This document shows positions 33,355-41,895 of a stretch of DNA of 64,000 nt, piece after piece. This DNA comes from SVTX01 sp051867975. GTDB lineage: Bacteria > Bacillota > Clostridia > Oscillospirales > CAG-272. Under the pieces are notes generated by a model, which ran no database searches, was not told the origin of the DNA, and worked only from the letters and a program-made list of their open reading frames with translations. The number at the start of each line of letters is the position of its first letter. The stretch's first letter is position 1. The DNA lies in NCBI GenBank assembly GCA_051867975.1, contig JBJDZM010000010.1:4673-68672 (forward strand), given 5' to 3'. Made by a program: the position numbers and the translations under genes.

Positions 33355-34460
33355 TCGCCTCCGCGTTTCAAAAAACTGCCCTTTTCACGGAGCAAGAGAC
33401 CGTAGCTGTGTTCATAGTCTTCGGCAAAGTAGAAATCGGCGCAAAGTCCCTCGGGGCAATACACGATACTCCACATGGTCTTTTCGTAATCTCCGACCGA
33501 CTGCGGATAGTTTTTCTGTGCCACGGATTCAAGTAAATCACGCACATCCAAGTCGTCGGCAGGTCCTGTGTGTGCGGCAAGGGTATTATACCGAATATGG
33601 GACTGCTCCGAGCCGACGCCCTGCTTTTCACAGTCGGCAAGATAGTGATTTGTCACTATCTTCGTTTCCGTGACAAGCATTTCGCCGCCCACATACTCAA
33701 CCACCACGCTCTTGCCGGTAGCATCCGCGATAGACAGATGATGCGCAGAGCCGATTGACGAGTTCATATCGTACTGACTGAGCAGTGCAACCGCCTCGTC
33801 AACGGTCGCCGCCTTGTCAAGCAAAAGGCGGATGGCGGTCGTTGTAGTCAGGTCTGCCTTGTCGGTCTTTTGATGAGTTTCCTCCTTGTCTCCTGCCATC
33901 AAATCGGCAACCATAAGCCCTTTTTCGTTCATGCCGTCAAGCGGAACGTAGATTGCCGCCAAGGTCTGCATACGCTCAATCATCGAGCCGTCGGGCGCAT
34001 AGTCCTCGCCAAAGCCGAGAAAATCGAGACAGCAGGTGGAAATCGACTCATAGCCGTCATCTGGAACGGTATGTACTATTATCGCCCGACATTCCTCCCA
34101 ATCGTAGTTTCTGCCGAAGAAAATCGTTCCGTTTTTGTCCTTTGTGCAGATAGTCGAGCAACCGAAGTCTCCTGTCTGCACCTCGCTCTCAACCTTGTAA
34201 AAGCCGTGGGACAGGAAGGAGACAAGATAATCCGCCAATGCACTGTCGCTGTCAGCACCGCCCTCGGCGAGAAATTCGTCAAAGCCGTAATCTCCCTTGT
34301 ACTCCATGGAATAGAGCCCGTCCTCCAGCTTTTCTATGCTGTTCGCCGCTTTAATCTGAGTGCCGAACATACTCCACGCACCTATGGCTACAATCAACAG
34401 AAGCACGGCGATGATGCCGCATACCGATGATATAATAATAATTTTTTTCTTACGTTTCAT
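33351..34460 (-). CDS. membrane-anchored choloylglycine hydrolase superfamily protein (linear amide C-N hydrolase)
   Basis: A 369-residue protein from ATG 34460 with GGAGG upstream; the longer frame has no ribosome site. One N-terminal helix (about 6-30) anchors it with the enzyme domain outside. Residues line up with bile salt hydrolase catalysis: Cys101 (GCSTICT), Arg117 and Asp120 (FFGRNYDW), Asn178 (DGMNEKGL), Asn271 (IVTNHYL) and Arg290. Cys-to-Arg and Cys-to-Asp spacings equal those of the bile enzyme. The family cleaves linear amides such as conjugated bile acids, penicillin V or N-acyl amino acids. Cys101 is not N-terminal, so activation would need cleavage before it. Confidence 0.85.
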   Translation of the reverse strand: MKRKKKIIIISSVCGIIAVLLLIVAIGAWSMFGTQIKAANSIEKLEDGLYSMEYKGDYGFDEFLAEGGADSDSALADYLVSFLSHGFYKVESEVQTGDFGCSTICTKDKNGTIFFGRNYDWEECRAIIVHTVPDDGYESISTCCLDFLGFGEDYAPDGSMIERMQTLAAIYVPLDGMNEKGLMVADLMAGDKEETHQKTDKADLTTTTAIRLLLDKAATVDEAVALLSQYDMNSSIGSAHHLSIADATGKSVVVEYVGGEMLVTETKIVTNHYLADCEKQGVGSEQSHIRYNTLAAHTGPADDLDVRDLLESVAQKNYPQSVGDYEKTMWSIVYCPEGLCADFYFAEDYEHSYGLLLREKGSFLKRGGE

Positions 34461-34495
34461 AATCTGTATCCTCCATAATTCTGCCGTCCGATATA

Positions 34496-36085
34496 TCAAA
34501 GCGTAGCGAATATATCCGCTCCCCTTGTGAAGATCCAGCGAATCAAAACAGCGCAAAGGGCAAGAAGCAACGCACACGCAAGCAAAAGATACACGAACGG
34601 GCTTAAAACGCTTGAAAGCAGTGCGTAAAGTCCCGCGAGTGCCATGATGATCACCCAGCCGCCGAACAAAGAGATCATAACGCTCAAGCTCTGCTTTATT
34701 GGGACTATCTCATTTGTCCAATTGAGATTGGGCATTTTAAGGTTCATAAAAAGTCCGAAGGACGCCATAAGCACAATGAACAGTACGACCGCTATCGGGA
34801 TAAATATCGCAAAGTGCAGCTCGGGCTTTATCAGCCATTCGACCGCTATTATCAGCGGTATTGCGGGGATTACCGTCAACAGCACGTGCATTTTTATTTT
34901 TGCCGCCAATACCTGTCGGCTTAAAATGGGGAAGGACTGAACAAGCCAGATGTTTTTGCCCTCTAAGGAAACCGAGGGGGATGTCATATCGTTCATCGTC
35001 GCTATCATACAGATCGCCGCAACCGCCAAAAGCGGGATATACTTCTGCAAAAACGGCTCATTTATTATTCCGAGAAGCGTGTCTGCCTGCCAGAAAAGCA
35101 GTACGGCGGCTATCGGCATTAATATTATTCCAAGTCCGCAGTTGAGCATATAATTTGCGCTTCCGAGAAATCTGCGAAGCTCCTTTTTAAGTAACGCTCC
35201 GCCAAGTGAGCCTGCCTTTTGCTCCTTATTTTTATACGCCTTCCTTTCAACTCCCCGATTTGCCGTCGCAAGCCTCAAAAAGCTTCGTGACAGGACAAAA
35301 TACACAAGCGAAAACAGCGCGCCGATTATCGCCGTGAAAATCAGCATTGAAAGGAGATCTCCCTGTGCCGCCAAGCCCATTTGATAAAGCGGATAAAGCG
35401 CCACCTTGATTTTGTCGCCCACTTCTTCGACGTTTTGCAAAAGCATTTGAAGCATTGAATAGGCTTGACTGTAAAAATAGTAATATGCCGCGATAAAGGC
35501 GAGGGATATGATCACGGTGATTATGTTTTTGTGCTTGAGCTTGCCCGATATCAACGCCACTACCCAGCCGAGAATTGCCGACAGCACAAGCACGAACACC
35601 GACAAAACGAACGGAACAAGTACCGCGCAGACAGCACCGACAGGTGAAAACGGCGCTTTTATAAACCACACAATCACAGTGGGCACCATAACGATAAGCT
35701 CATATATAAGACCAACTGCATATACGCCGAACAGTCTCACAGCCAAAATGCGCGAAACGGGTATCGGCATGGAAAGCAAAAAGTCGTTGTCCTTTGCGCG
35801 GTACAAAGACGAATACGTGCTGAAGACACTGCCGAACACACCGAGAAATATGCCGATAAGTCCCATTAAACACCAATAGACAAAACCCATTCCCGATGAC
35901 ACCAGCGGCTCGCACAGCATTTCCGCCATGCCGTAAAAAACGAAACCGAGAAAGCCGAAAACAACGAGATATAAGAGAGCATACATCAAAATACCCTGCG
36001 CAGAACGATGCTTGCCCGTCTTTCTGTCCTTATAAAGCCAGGAAAAGACCTCCATAATCTGCTTTTTAAAAAGTGCTTTTGTCAT
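34496..36085 (-). CDS. ABC transporter permease (ABC-2-like, large)
   Basis: A 529-residue membrane protein with about 12 helices in two halves, joined by a cytoplasmic stretch near residue 290 (ERKAYKNKEQKAG). The N-terminal FSWLYKDRKTGKHRS and FLLSMPIPVSRILAVRL segments are typical of Firmicutes ABC-2-type export permeases. It overlaps the ATPase gene by 4 bp with GGAGG upstream. The pair is preceded by a TetR regulator and followed after 35 bp by the choloylglycine-hydrolase-type gene, suggesting export of a toxic amphipath; that is inference. Confidence 0.86.
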   Translation of the reverse strand: MTKALFKKQIMEVFSWLYKDRKTGKHRSAQGILMYALLYLVVFGFLGFVFYGMAEMLCEPLVSSGMGFVYWCLMGLIGIFLGVFGSVFSTYSSLYRAKDNDFLLSMPIPVSRILAVRLFGVYAVGLIYELIVMVPTVIVWFIKAPFSPVGAVCAVLVPFVLSVFVLVLSAILGWVVALISGKLKHKNIITVIISLAFIAAYYYFYSQAYSMLQMLLQNVEEVGDKIKVALYPLYQMGLAAQGDLLSMLIFTAIIGALFSLVYFVLSRSFLRLATANRGVERKAYKNKEQKAGSLGGALLKKELRRFLGSANYMLNCGLGIILMPIAAVLLFWQADTLLGIINEPFLQKYIPLLAVAAICMIATMNDMTSPSVSLEGKNIWLVQSFPILSRQVLAAKIKMHVLLTVIPAIPLIIAVEWLIKPELHFAIFIPIAVVLFIVLMASFGLFMNLKMPNLNWTNEIVPIKQSLSVMISLFGGWVIIMALAGLYALLSSVLSPFVYLLLACALLLALCAVLIRWIFTRGADIFATL

Positions 36086-36792
36086 TCCTTCTCCTCCAGG
36101 TCAAGGAAGACCTCTTCAAGCGAGGTGTCGCCCTTGACTTCCTCCATAGTACCCGAACGCATCAGCTTTCCGCCTTTGATTATGGCAACCTTGTCGCACA
36201 GCTTCTCCGCAACCTCCAGCACGTGGGTTGAGAAGAAGATCGCACTGCCTTTTGCGCACATATCCCTCATAATTTCCTTCAAAAGATGTGTCGCTTTGGG
36301 GTCAAGTCCGACGAAAGGCTCATCCATAATGATAAGCCTCGGCTCGTGAATGAGCGCGGAAATTATGGCAAGCTTTTGCTTCATTCCGTGAGAATAGGCG
36401 GATATCGGTGAACCTAAATCGCCCGTAATTTCAAAAGCGGAGGAATATTTATCAATACGTTCTTTTCTCTCGGCGGCGCCGACGCCGAAAACATCCGCTA
36501 CGAAATTCAAAAATTGAATACCCGTCATAAATTCGTAAAGGTCGGGGGTGTCGGGGATATAAGCAATTTTACTTTTGCACTTTATCGGGTCTTGCTTTAC
36601 GGAAATACCGTCAACCGTAATTTCACCGCTGTCATACTGCAAAATTCCGCAGCATGCCTTCAGCGTTGTGGTTTTTCCGGCACCGTTGTGACCGATAAAT
36701 CCGTAAATCTCACCGGGTCTTATGTGTATTGAAAGGTCATCAACGGCTTTTTTGTCGCCGTATATTTTTGTCAGATGCTCAATTTTCAGCAT
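36082..36792 (-). CDS. ABC transporter ATP-binding protein
   Basis: A 236-residue ATPase. Walker A is GHNGAGKTT, the signature region is YSHGMKQKLAI (SHGMKQ, as in many drug-export ATPases), and Walker B is LIIMDEPFVGLDP. AGGAGG precedes the ATG. It drives the 12-helix permease encoded next and follows the TetR gene by 18 bp. The class matches exporters of drugs or peptides. Confidence 0.93.
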   Translation of the reverse strand: MLKIEHLTKIYGDKKAVDDLSIHIRPGEIYGFIGHNGAGKTTTLKACCGILQYDSGEITVDGISVKQDPIKCKSKIAYIPDTPDLYEFMTGIQFLNFVADVFGVGAAERKERIDKYSSAFEITGDLGSPISAYSHGMKQKLAIISALIHEPRLIIMDEPFVGLDPKATHLLKEIMRDMCAKGSAIFFSTHVLEVAEKLCDKVAIIKGGKLMRSGTMEEVKGDTSLEEVFLDLEEKE

Positions 36793-36810
36793 GTTGTCTT
36801 CCTCCTGTAA

Positions 36811-37464
36811 TTACAATTTGTTCTTTTTCTGCGGTATGGTTGCGAAATCATAGGAATTTGCCAAGGCTTCAGCCACAGACAGATCCATACTGCCGTCCCG
36901 CAGCTTTTTCGTCAGTACGATCCCGATACACACCTGACTGAGATAACAGCTGACCGTTTCCTTTGAAAAGCTGTTCTCGTCGGTAAGTACGTATGCCGCA
37001 ATGCCGTTTGCAAAAATAATCATTTGGCTCAGCAGGTCCTCCGCATCGGGTTTGGATAACTCGAATTGACTCATTATCTCCTCCACAAGCGGGATAAAAA
37101 TGCTTTCAAATTCCTGCTTGAATCTGACATAGGGACTGTGTTCTTCCCTTTTTGTCAGAAACAGCAGCCGAAACAGATTGGGTTCTTCTGCCGCAAATCT
37201 GACGCATCGCATGCCGTATTCCTTGAACGAGGGCGAATAATCGAAAATATCCTTCATATACTCCCTGTATCTTTCTTTTGCAAGCTTACGCACGTCCTCC
37301 TTTAACTCCTCCATACTGCTCCATATTGTAAAAATGGGAGAAGACGAGGTGTTAAGACGTTTGCCGACTTCTCTCGCAACGACCGCATCGATTCCCTTTT
37401 CTCTCGTCAGGTCAAAAGCCGCGTTTACAATTTCCTCTTTAGTGTACTTTGGTTTAGGTGGCAT
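36811..37464 (-). CDS. TetR-family transcriptional regulator
   Basis: A 217-residue regulator from ATG 37464 (GGAG upstream). The N-terminal helix-turn-helix is KYTKEEIVNAAFDLTREKG to EVGKRLNTSSSPIF. The C-terminal ligand domain is about 150 residues and contains a TetR_C-type FRLLFL segment. It heads an operon with an ABC exporter and the amide hydrolase, so it probably represses them until a ligand binds. Confidence 0.9.
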   Translation of the reverse strand: MPPKPKYTKEEIVNAAFDLTREKGIDAVVAREVGKRLNTSSSPIFTIWSSMEELKEDVRKLAKERYREYMKDIFDYSPSFKEYGMRCVRFAAEEPNLFRLLFLTKREEHSPYVRFKQEFESIFIPLVEEIMSQFELSKPDAEDLLSQMIIFANGIAAYVLTDENSFSKETVSCYLSQVCIGIVLTKKLRDGSMDLSVAEALANSYDFATIPQKKNKL

Positions 37465-37511
37465 AGTGTATCTCCGTTTCAAGGTGTTTGTTTTATAACA
37501 ATGATTATGTA

Positions 37512-37549
37512 ACATACGTTATTATACCACTCTTTCTCCGTCTTGTCAA
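37512..37549 (-). promoter_or_regulatory. consensus promoter and candidate operator of the TetR/ABC operon
   Basis: TTGACA (37544-37549), 17-bp spacer and TATAAT (37521-37526) on the minus strand. An inverted repeat TAAC-GTAT-GTTA sits at the start of the transcript just past the -10 box, the usual site for TetR self-repression. Confidence 0.8.
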
Positions 37550-37638
37550 CAGTTTCTGTCGATTTTTGCCGTCCCTGACAACACTGTGTTTGCGAAGATT
37601 TTTAACACACAGAAAAATTTTACCCGCAGATCACCGTA

Positions 37639-37667
37639 TTGACTTTTTTGTTATGACATGATATAAT
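37639..37667 (+). promoter_or_regulatory. promoter of the D-lactate dehydrogenase gene
   Basis: TTGACT (37639-37644), 17-bp spacer and TATAAT (37662-37667). A leader of about 120 nt follows; no known riboswitch pattern is recognised in it. Confidence 0.8.
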
Positions 37668-37794
37668 TTGAGACATCAACCGCTCCGAGAAGCAAATCCG
37701 AAAAGCCTTTTTTGCAAAAATCGGCGAAGGATCTGATAATCGGCAGTTTTGGTTGGTTATAATGGATATAAATCATTTATTACAGGGGGAAAGA

Positions 37795-38790
37795 ATGAAG
37801 ATAGCCTTTTTTGATGCCAAAAGCTACGACAAGCCCTCGTTTGACAAATTCGGTCAGGCGGCGGAAATAAAAATCAAATATTTTGAGACAAAGCTAAACG
37901 AGGACACCGCATTCCTCGCCCACGGATATGACGGAGTCTGCGTTTTCGTCAATGACACGGTAAACGCCGCCGTCATCGACATTCTATGCGAAATGGGCGT
38001 TAAATTCGTAGCCCTTCGCTGTGCCGGCTTCAACAACGTCGACTTAGGCTACGCCGAAGGCAAGCTGCGAGTCGTCCGCGTGCCGGCATACTCTCCCTAC
38101 GCGGTCGCCGAGCATACCATGGCGATGCTCCTGACATCGATCCGCCGTATCCACAAGGCATATATAAGGACCCGAGATTTCAATTTCAGTCTTTCCGGCA
38201 TGACCGGATTTGACCTTCACGGCAAGACCGTCGGTGTCATCGGAACCGGAAAAATAGGAAAGGTGTTCATCGACATCTGTCTGGGATTTGGCATGAAGGT
38301 GCTGGCATACGACAAATACCCCTCAGAGGGACTTGACAACGGCGACACGATGAGATACGTCGGGCTTGACGAGATATTCAGGTGCAGCGACATCATCTCG
38401 CTCCACTGCCCCTTGACCGAGGAGACATATCACATAATCGACGAAAGCTCGCTTGAGCTGTGCAAAAAAGGTGTCGTGATACTCAATACCTCACGCGGAG
38501 CGCTGGTCGATGCCGAAGCGCTGCTTGCAGGCATAAAATCAAGGAAGGTCGGTGCGGCGTGCCTTGACGTTTATGAGGAGGAATCCGACATCTTTTTTGA
38601 GGACTTCTCAGGTCACATCATTGAGGACGATGTCCTCGCCAGACTAATTTCAATGCCTAATGTAATAGTCTCGTCGCATCAGGCGTTTCTCACCGAAGAG
38701 GCACTCTCAAACATCGCCGAGACAACAATCAATAATCTACTCTCCCTTGAGAGATATGGCAGCTGTGAAAATGAACTTTTCCCTCATTAA
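37795..38790 (+). CDS. D-lactate dehydrogenase-like 2-hydroxyacid dehydrogenase
   Basis: A 331-residue enzyme from ATG 37795 with GGGGGAAAGA upstream. The NAD motif GTGKIGKVFIDICLGFGM lies near residue 153. Catalytic residues appear in NTSRGALVD (Arg), DVYEEESDIFFED (Glu) and SSHQAFLTEEAL (His). This last segment and the FFED insertion are typical of fermentative D-lactate dehydrogenases. It reduces pyruvate to D-lactate with NADH in the cytoplasm. It is a single-gene unit. Confidence 0.93.
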   Translation: MKIAFFDAKSYDKPSFDKFGQAAEIKIKYFETKLNEDTAFLAHGYDGVCVFVNDTVNAAVIDILCEMGVKFVALRCAGFNNVDLGYAEGKLRVVRVPAYSPYAVAEHTMAMLLTSIRRIHKAYIRTRDFNFSLSGMTGFDLHGKTVGVIGTGKIGKVFIDICLGFGMKVLAYDKYPSEGLDNGDTMRYVGLDEIFRCSDIISLHCPLTEETYHIIDESSLELCKKGVVILNTSRGALVDAEALLAGIKSRKVGAACLDVYEEESDIFFEDFSGHIIEDDVLARLISMPNVIVSSHQAFLTEEALSNIAETTINNLLSLERYGSCENELFPH

Positions 38791-38842
38791 CAGCGAAATT
38801 TTGATATGAAACAAATGGTAAATCTTAATTTTGCTTAAAAAA

Positions 38843-38882
38843 ATCACACGGGCTTGATTTGTCAACACCCGTGTGATATAAT
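38843..38882 (+). promoter_or_regulatory. promoter embedded in a perfect inverted repeat
   Basis: TTGATT (38854-38859), 17-bp spacer and TATAAT (38877-38882). The arms ATCACACGGG (38843-38852) and CCCGTGTGAT (38868-38877) flank the -35 box and reach the -10 box. The hairpin may terminate transcripts or be an operator of the following polysaccharide gene. Confidence 0.6.
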
Positions 38883-38938
38883 TTATGGCGTTATTGTTGT
38901 TTTCAATGCAATAGAACATACGGAAAAGGGGGGATATC

Positions 38939-40396
38939 ATGGGTATTTTCGCAAAATGGCGTGAGCAGATTCCGTTTATCAAATTTCTTGTAAATGCGCA
39001 GAAAACCGTTTGGTATCCTGTTCTTTTTGCCGCTCTCTGCATAGTCGGAGGGATTAATAACTACACGGTTTACATTCCCGTGATGTGGGTACTCATTGTC
39101 TTTCACCTTTTCTCGGTACTCTTTACCGATGACAACAAGGTATTCTTAACTCCTCTTTGCATGATCTATTTTGCCATAGGTTGTGATGCTGACGCGGGCG
39201 CATTCGGTCAAACGGGCGGAGAGCTGCTTTCCTTCATGAGCGACGACGCACTGAAGCATATCATCGCCATGGGTATCGTCGGTGTCGGGGCTTTTGTGAT
39301 AAGGCTTTTTGTCGACGGATCGATAGCACGGGCGCTGAAAAAGCGCAGAGCCTTTACGTGGGGAATCATCGCCATGGACGTGGCATTTATGCTCAACGGC
39401 ATCGGCTCGCCGACATATAACACGGCAAACATCGGATACGGCGCACTGCTTGCAATGGGCTTTACTGTGGTATATTTCTTTGTTTCGGGAATGGTCGATA
39501 ATTCTGAAGACCCGATAACATACGGTTGCTACGTAATGGTCGGCACGGCATATATCGCCTTGATGCAGACCTTCAACTTGGCGTGGAGACTCCACCTTGA
39601 GGGAAATCTCATTTTGGGTACGCCCGAAGACCCGCGTTTGAACAGAGGAGCATTTTCTCTCGGCTGGGGCGTTGCCACAGTTATAGCCGCAGTATTTGTT
39701 CTCGGTATTCCGGCGGCTATGTATCTTGCCAAAAACCGCAGGGGCAGTCTGTTTACATATTTGTCTTGTGTTCTCTTTATTTTCGGAGCATTCCTTATCA
39801 TTACGCGCAGTGCCATGATAGTCAGTGTCGGTTCATTTGTAATCTGCACCTTGGTCTGTTGCATTCGTGGAAAAAACAAAAAAGCTATCAGGGTATATGC
39901 AATAATTGTGCTGGCAATGACAATCATTACCTTCGCATATATTCTTAACAACGTAATGACGCTTGAAGAACTCCTCGCCTTTTTGCGAATAGACGAATAC
40001 CGTGACTCGGGCAGAGGAGCATTGTGGAAGGACGGGCTTGAGGACTTCAAAAAAGCGCCCTTTTTCGGGGCGGGATTCAGTGACGGCGGATATCCCGACG
40101 GACAGGAGAAAAATAATTTTTACAGTAACATGTATCATTCTATTCTCGTTCAAATTCCGGGCGCTATGGGAATAGTGGGATGTATTGCAATTCTGGTGCA
40201 TTTTTTCGAGCTTGCAAAGACCTTCTTCAAGAAATTCTCGGTGGATAAAATGTTACTTTTGTTCGTTCCGCTCATGATCATCGGAATGTCCCTGCTCGAC
40301 AATTTCTTCTTCTATCTTGAATTTCAAATATTTTACGGAGTCTTTCTCGCACTGGCGGAAAAGCAGTCGGAGCAAAAAGAATTATCTTGCGAATAA
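38939..40396 (+). CDS. O-antigen ligase/polymerase-like membrane protein
   Basis: A 485-residue protein with about 12 membrane helices. A large outside loop in the C-terminal third contains RGALWKDGLEDFKKAPFFGAGF and NMYHSILVQIPGAMGIVG, the signature layout of the Wzy/WaaL (O-antigen ligase) family. In Gram-positive bacteria such proteins polymerise or attach surface glycans. A Wzz-like protein is encoded 130 bp downstream. This is a second glycan locus, distinct from the minus-strand one at 1-11 kb. Confidence 0.85.
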   Translation: MGIFAKWREQIPFIKFLVNAQKTVWYPVLFAALCIVGGINNYTVYIPVMWVLIVFHLFSVLFTDDNKVFLTPLCMIYFAIGCDADAGAFGQTGGELLSFMSDDALKHIIAMGIVGVGAFVIRLFVDGSIARALKKRRAFTWGIIAMDVAFMLNGIGSPTYNTANIGYGALLAMGFTVVYFFVSGMVDNSEDPITYGCYVMVGTAYIALMQTFNLAWRLHLEGNLILGTPEDPRLNRGAFSLGWGVATVIAAVFVLGIPAAMYLAKNRRGSLFTYLSCVLFIFGAFLIITRSAMIVSVGSFVICTLVCCIRGKNKKAIRVYAIIVLAMTIITFAYILNNVMTLEELLAFLRIDEYRDSGRGALWKDGLEDFKKAPFFGAGFSDGGYPDGQEKNNFYSNMYHSILVQIPGAMGIVGCIAILVHFFELAKTFFKKFSVDKMLLLFVPLMIIGMSLLDNFFFYLEFQIFYGVFLALAEKQSEQKELSCE

Positions 40397-40449
40397 AGGA
40401 GCTGATACGGCTCCTTTTTCTTTTTCCGAAAATTTCAAACAAAAACAGG

Positions 40450-40478
40450 TTGACATCGGTTCTTTTTTATGTTATCAT
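40450..40478 (+). promoter_or_regulatory. promoter of the Wzz-like gene
   Basis: TTGACA (40450-40455), 17-bp spacer and TATCAT (40473-40478), 49 bp before the ATG. Confidence 0.75.
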
Positions 40479-40526
40479 TATGGTTGAACAGATATGTACT
40501 TAGTAATTTACGGAAAGGAAAAAAAC

Positions 40527-41744
40527 ATGGATAATCAAACCCGTACAAATACACAAGATGATATAACCCTTGCGGATATCATCAGAATGTTCCGAGGAAA
40601 ATCAATAATTCTGATATGCGTAGTTCTCATTGCCGCAATTATCGGAGGAGCTGCAGGGGTTTTTTCGGCATACTTCTCATCTTCTTACGGCGCGGACATC
40701 AAGTTCTATCTTAATCCCGGAGCAAATACACAAAGTCTTTTAGAGCACCTCAAATCAGATTCTTTTGCCGAGAGACTTCTTCTCAACGAATACGGTCTTC
40801 CCGAGAAATCGGAGGGCTATAAAGGTTATGCCGAGGCGGAGAGTGCCGTAAAGGAAATGCTTGAAGCGAGAGATAAAGTTATATTGCTCTATAAAGAGGT
40901 CAATGACTTCAATTACTCCGTAAGCACAGATCCCGATGCCAAGGCTTATGAAAAAGTAACGTTTCATGAAATTGAGAAACGGCACGAGGAGCTTGTTGCG
41001 CAATATGAGGCGTACTACGCTTTGCTTGAGGTGTATAAAACCGCATATTCCGATATAGTTGCCGGTCAGGACTCGCATATTGAGAAAACAAAGGAATACG
41101 AGGATGCTGTCGCAAAAGCGTTGAAAGACCTTGATGATTACAGAGCGAACTACTACTACCCCAAAACCGAGCAGCAGAGAGCTTTATCGGATGAACTCAA
41201 CAGAGCACGTGCAGATCTGAAAGAAAAAAGGCTCACAGCCGATGAAAAGGTTGAATATGTTTTGGCACAGTGGCGCACGGACCCCGAGGTTCAGAGCATG
41301 GTTTCATTAATTCGGAATTCCGTAACATATAAATATGCCACCGTTGTTGAAGACGACAGTAAAAACAGCATCTCAAACATTGATAAAATTGAACAGAATA
41401 CAAACTATTCATTTCTTGAAATTTCTGTTGCCGTAGATGATGACCGGGACACTGCAAATGAAATAATCGACAAGATAAAAAATAACGCACCTGATTTCAT
41501 ATCCTTAAATCTTGAAAGATTTACCGGTTACACGGAAGTAAAATGCACACTCATAAGCACAAACGCACAAGCAGATAACATCAGTCAGACATCCGGACTT
41601 CAAAATGCTGTAATCTATGCGGCTATCGCCGCGGTTGCGGCGGCAGTAATTGCCTGCGCGGCAATAATCATCAAAGGAATACTTCCGCCGGATACGTTTA
41701 CGAAGAAAACAAAGAAAAAAGAAGAAGTGTCCAAAGAAGCATAA
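40527..41744 (+). CDS. Wzz-like polysaccharide chain-length/co-polymerase protein
   Basis: A 405-residue protein from ATG 40527 (GGAAAGG upstream). It begins with ITLADIIRMFRGKSIILICV and a first helix at about 25-48. A long helical, charged outside region (about 60-350) is rich in coiled-coil heptads, followed by a second helix near 360-385 and a lysine-rich tail. This two-helix layout is that of Wzz/YveK-type proteins. No tyrosine kinase domain is fused. It probably works with the membrane polymerase upstream. Confidence 0.82.
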   Translation: MDNQTRTNTQDDITLADIIRMFRGKSIILICVVLIAAIIGGAAGVFSAYFSSSYGADIKFYLNPGANTQSLLEHLKSDSFAERLLLNEYGLPEKSEGYKGYAEAESAVKEMLEARDKVILLYKEVNDFNYSVSTDPDAKAYEKVTFHEIEKRHEELVAQYEAYYALLEVYKTAYSDIVAGQDSHIEKTKEYEDAVAKALKDLDDYRANYYYPKTEQQRALSDELNRARADLKEKRLTADEKVEYVLAQWRTDPEVQSMVSLIRNSVTYKYATVVEDDSKNSISNIDKIEQNTNYSFLEISVAVDDDRDTANEIIDKIKNNAPDFISLNLERFTGYTEVKCTLISTNAQADNISQTSGLQNAVIYAAIAAVAAAVIACAAIIIKGILPPDTFTKKTKKKEEVSKEA

Positions 41745-41764
41745 GCTCTGCGGATATGTTTTAC

Positions 41765-41815
41765 AGACCGCTCTCGGACTCTGCTTTTACTGCATCGATT
41801 CGGGAGCGGTCTTTG
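41765..41815 (+). terminator. terminator after the Wzz-like gene
   Basis: Stem AGACCGCTC with complement GAGCGGTCT ending in CTTTG, 20 bp after the stop; the loop is long (30 nt). Confidence 0.65.
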
Positions 41816-41895
41816 CATAGACATTAAGTCCTCCTTATCTGTCATTCACGTGACAATTTTGGATGAAAAAAACATCTGCATTTTCAGGAGAAAAT

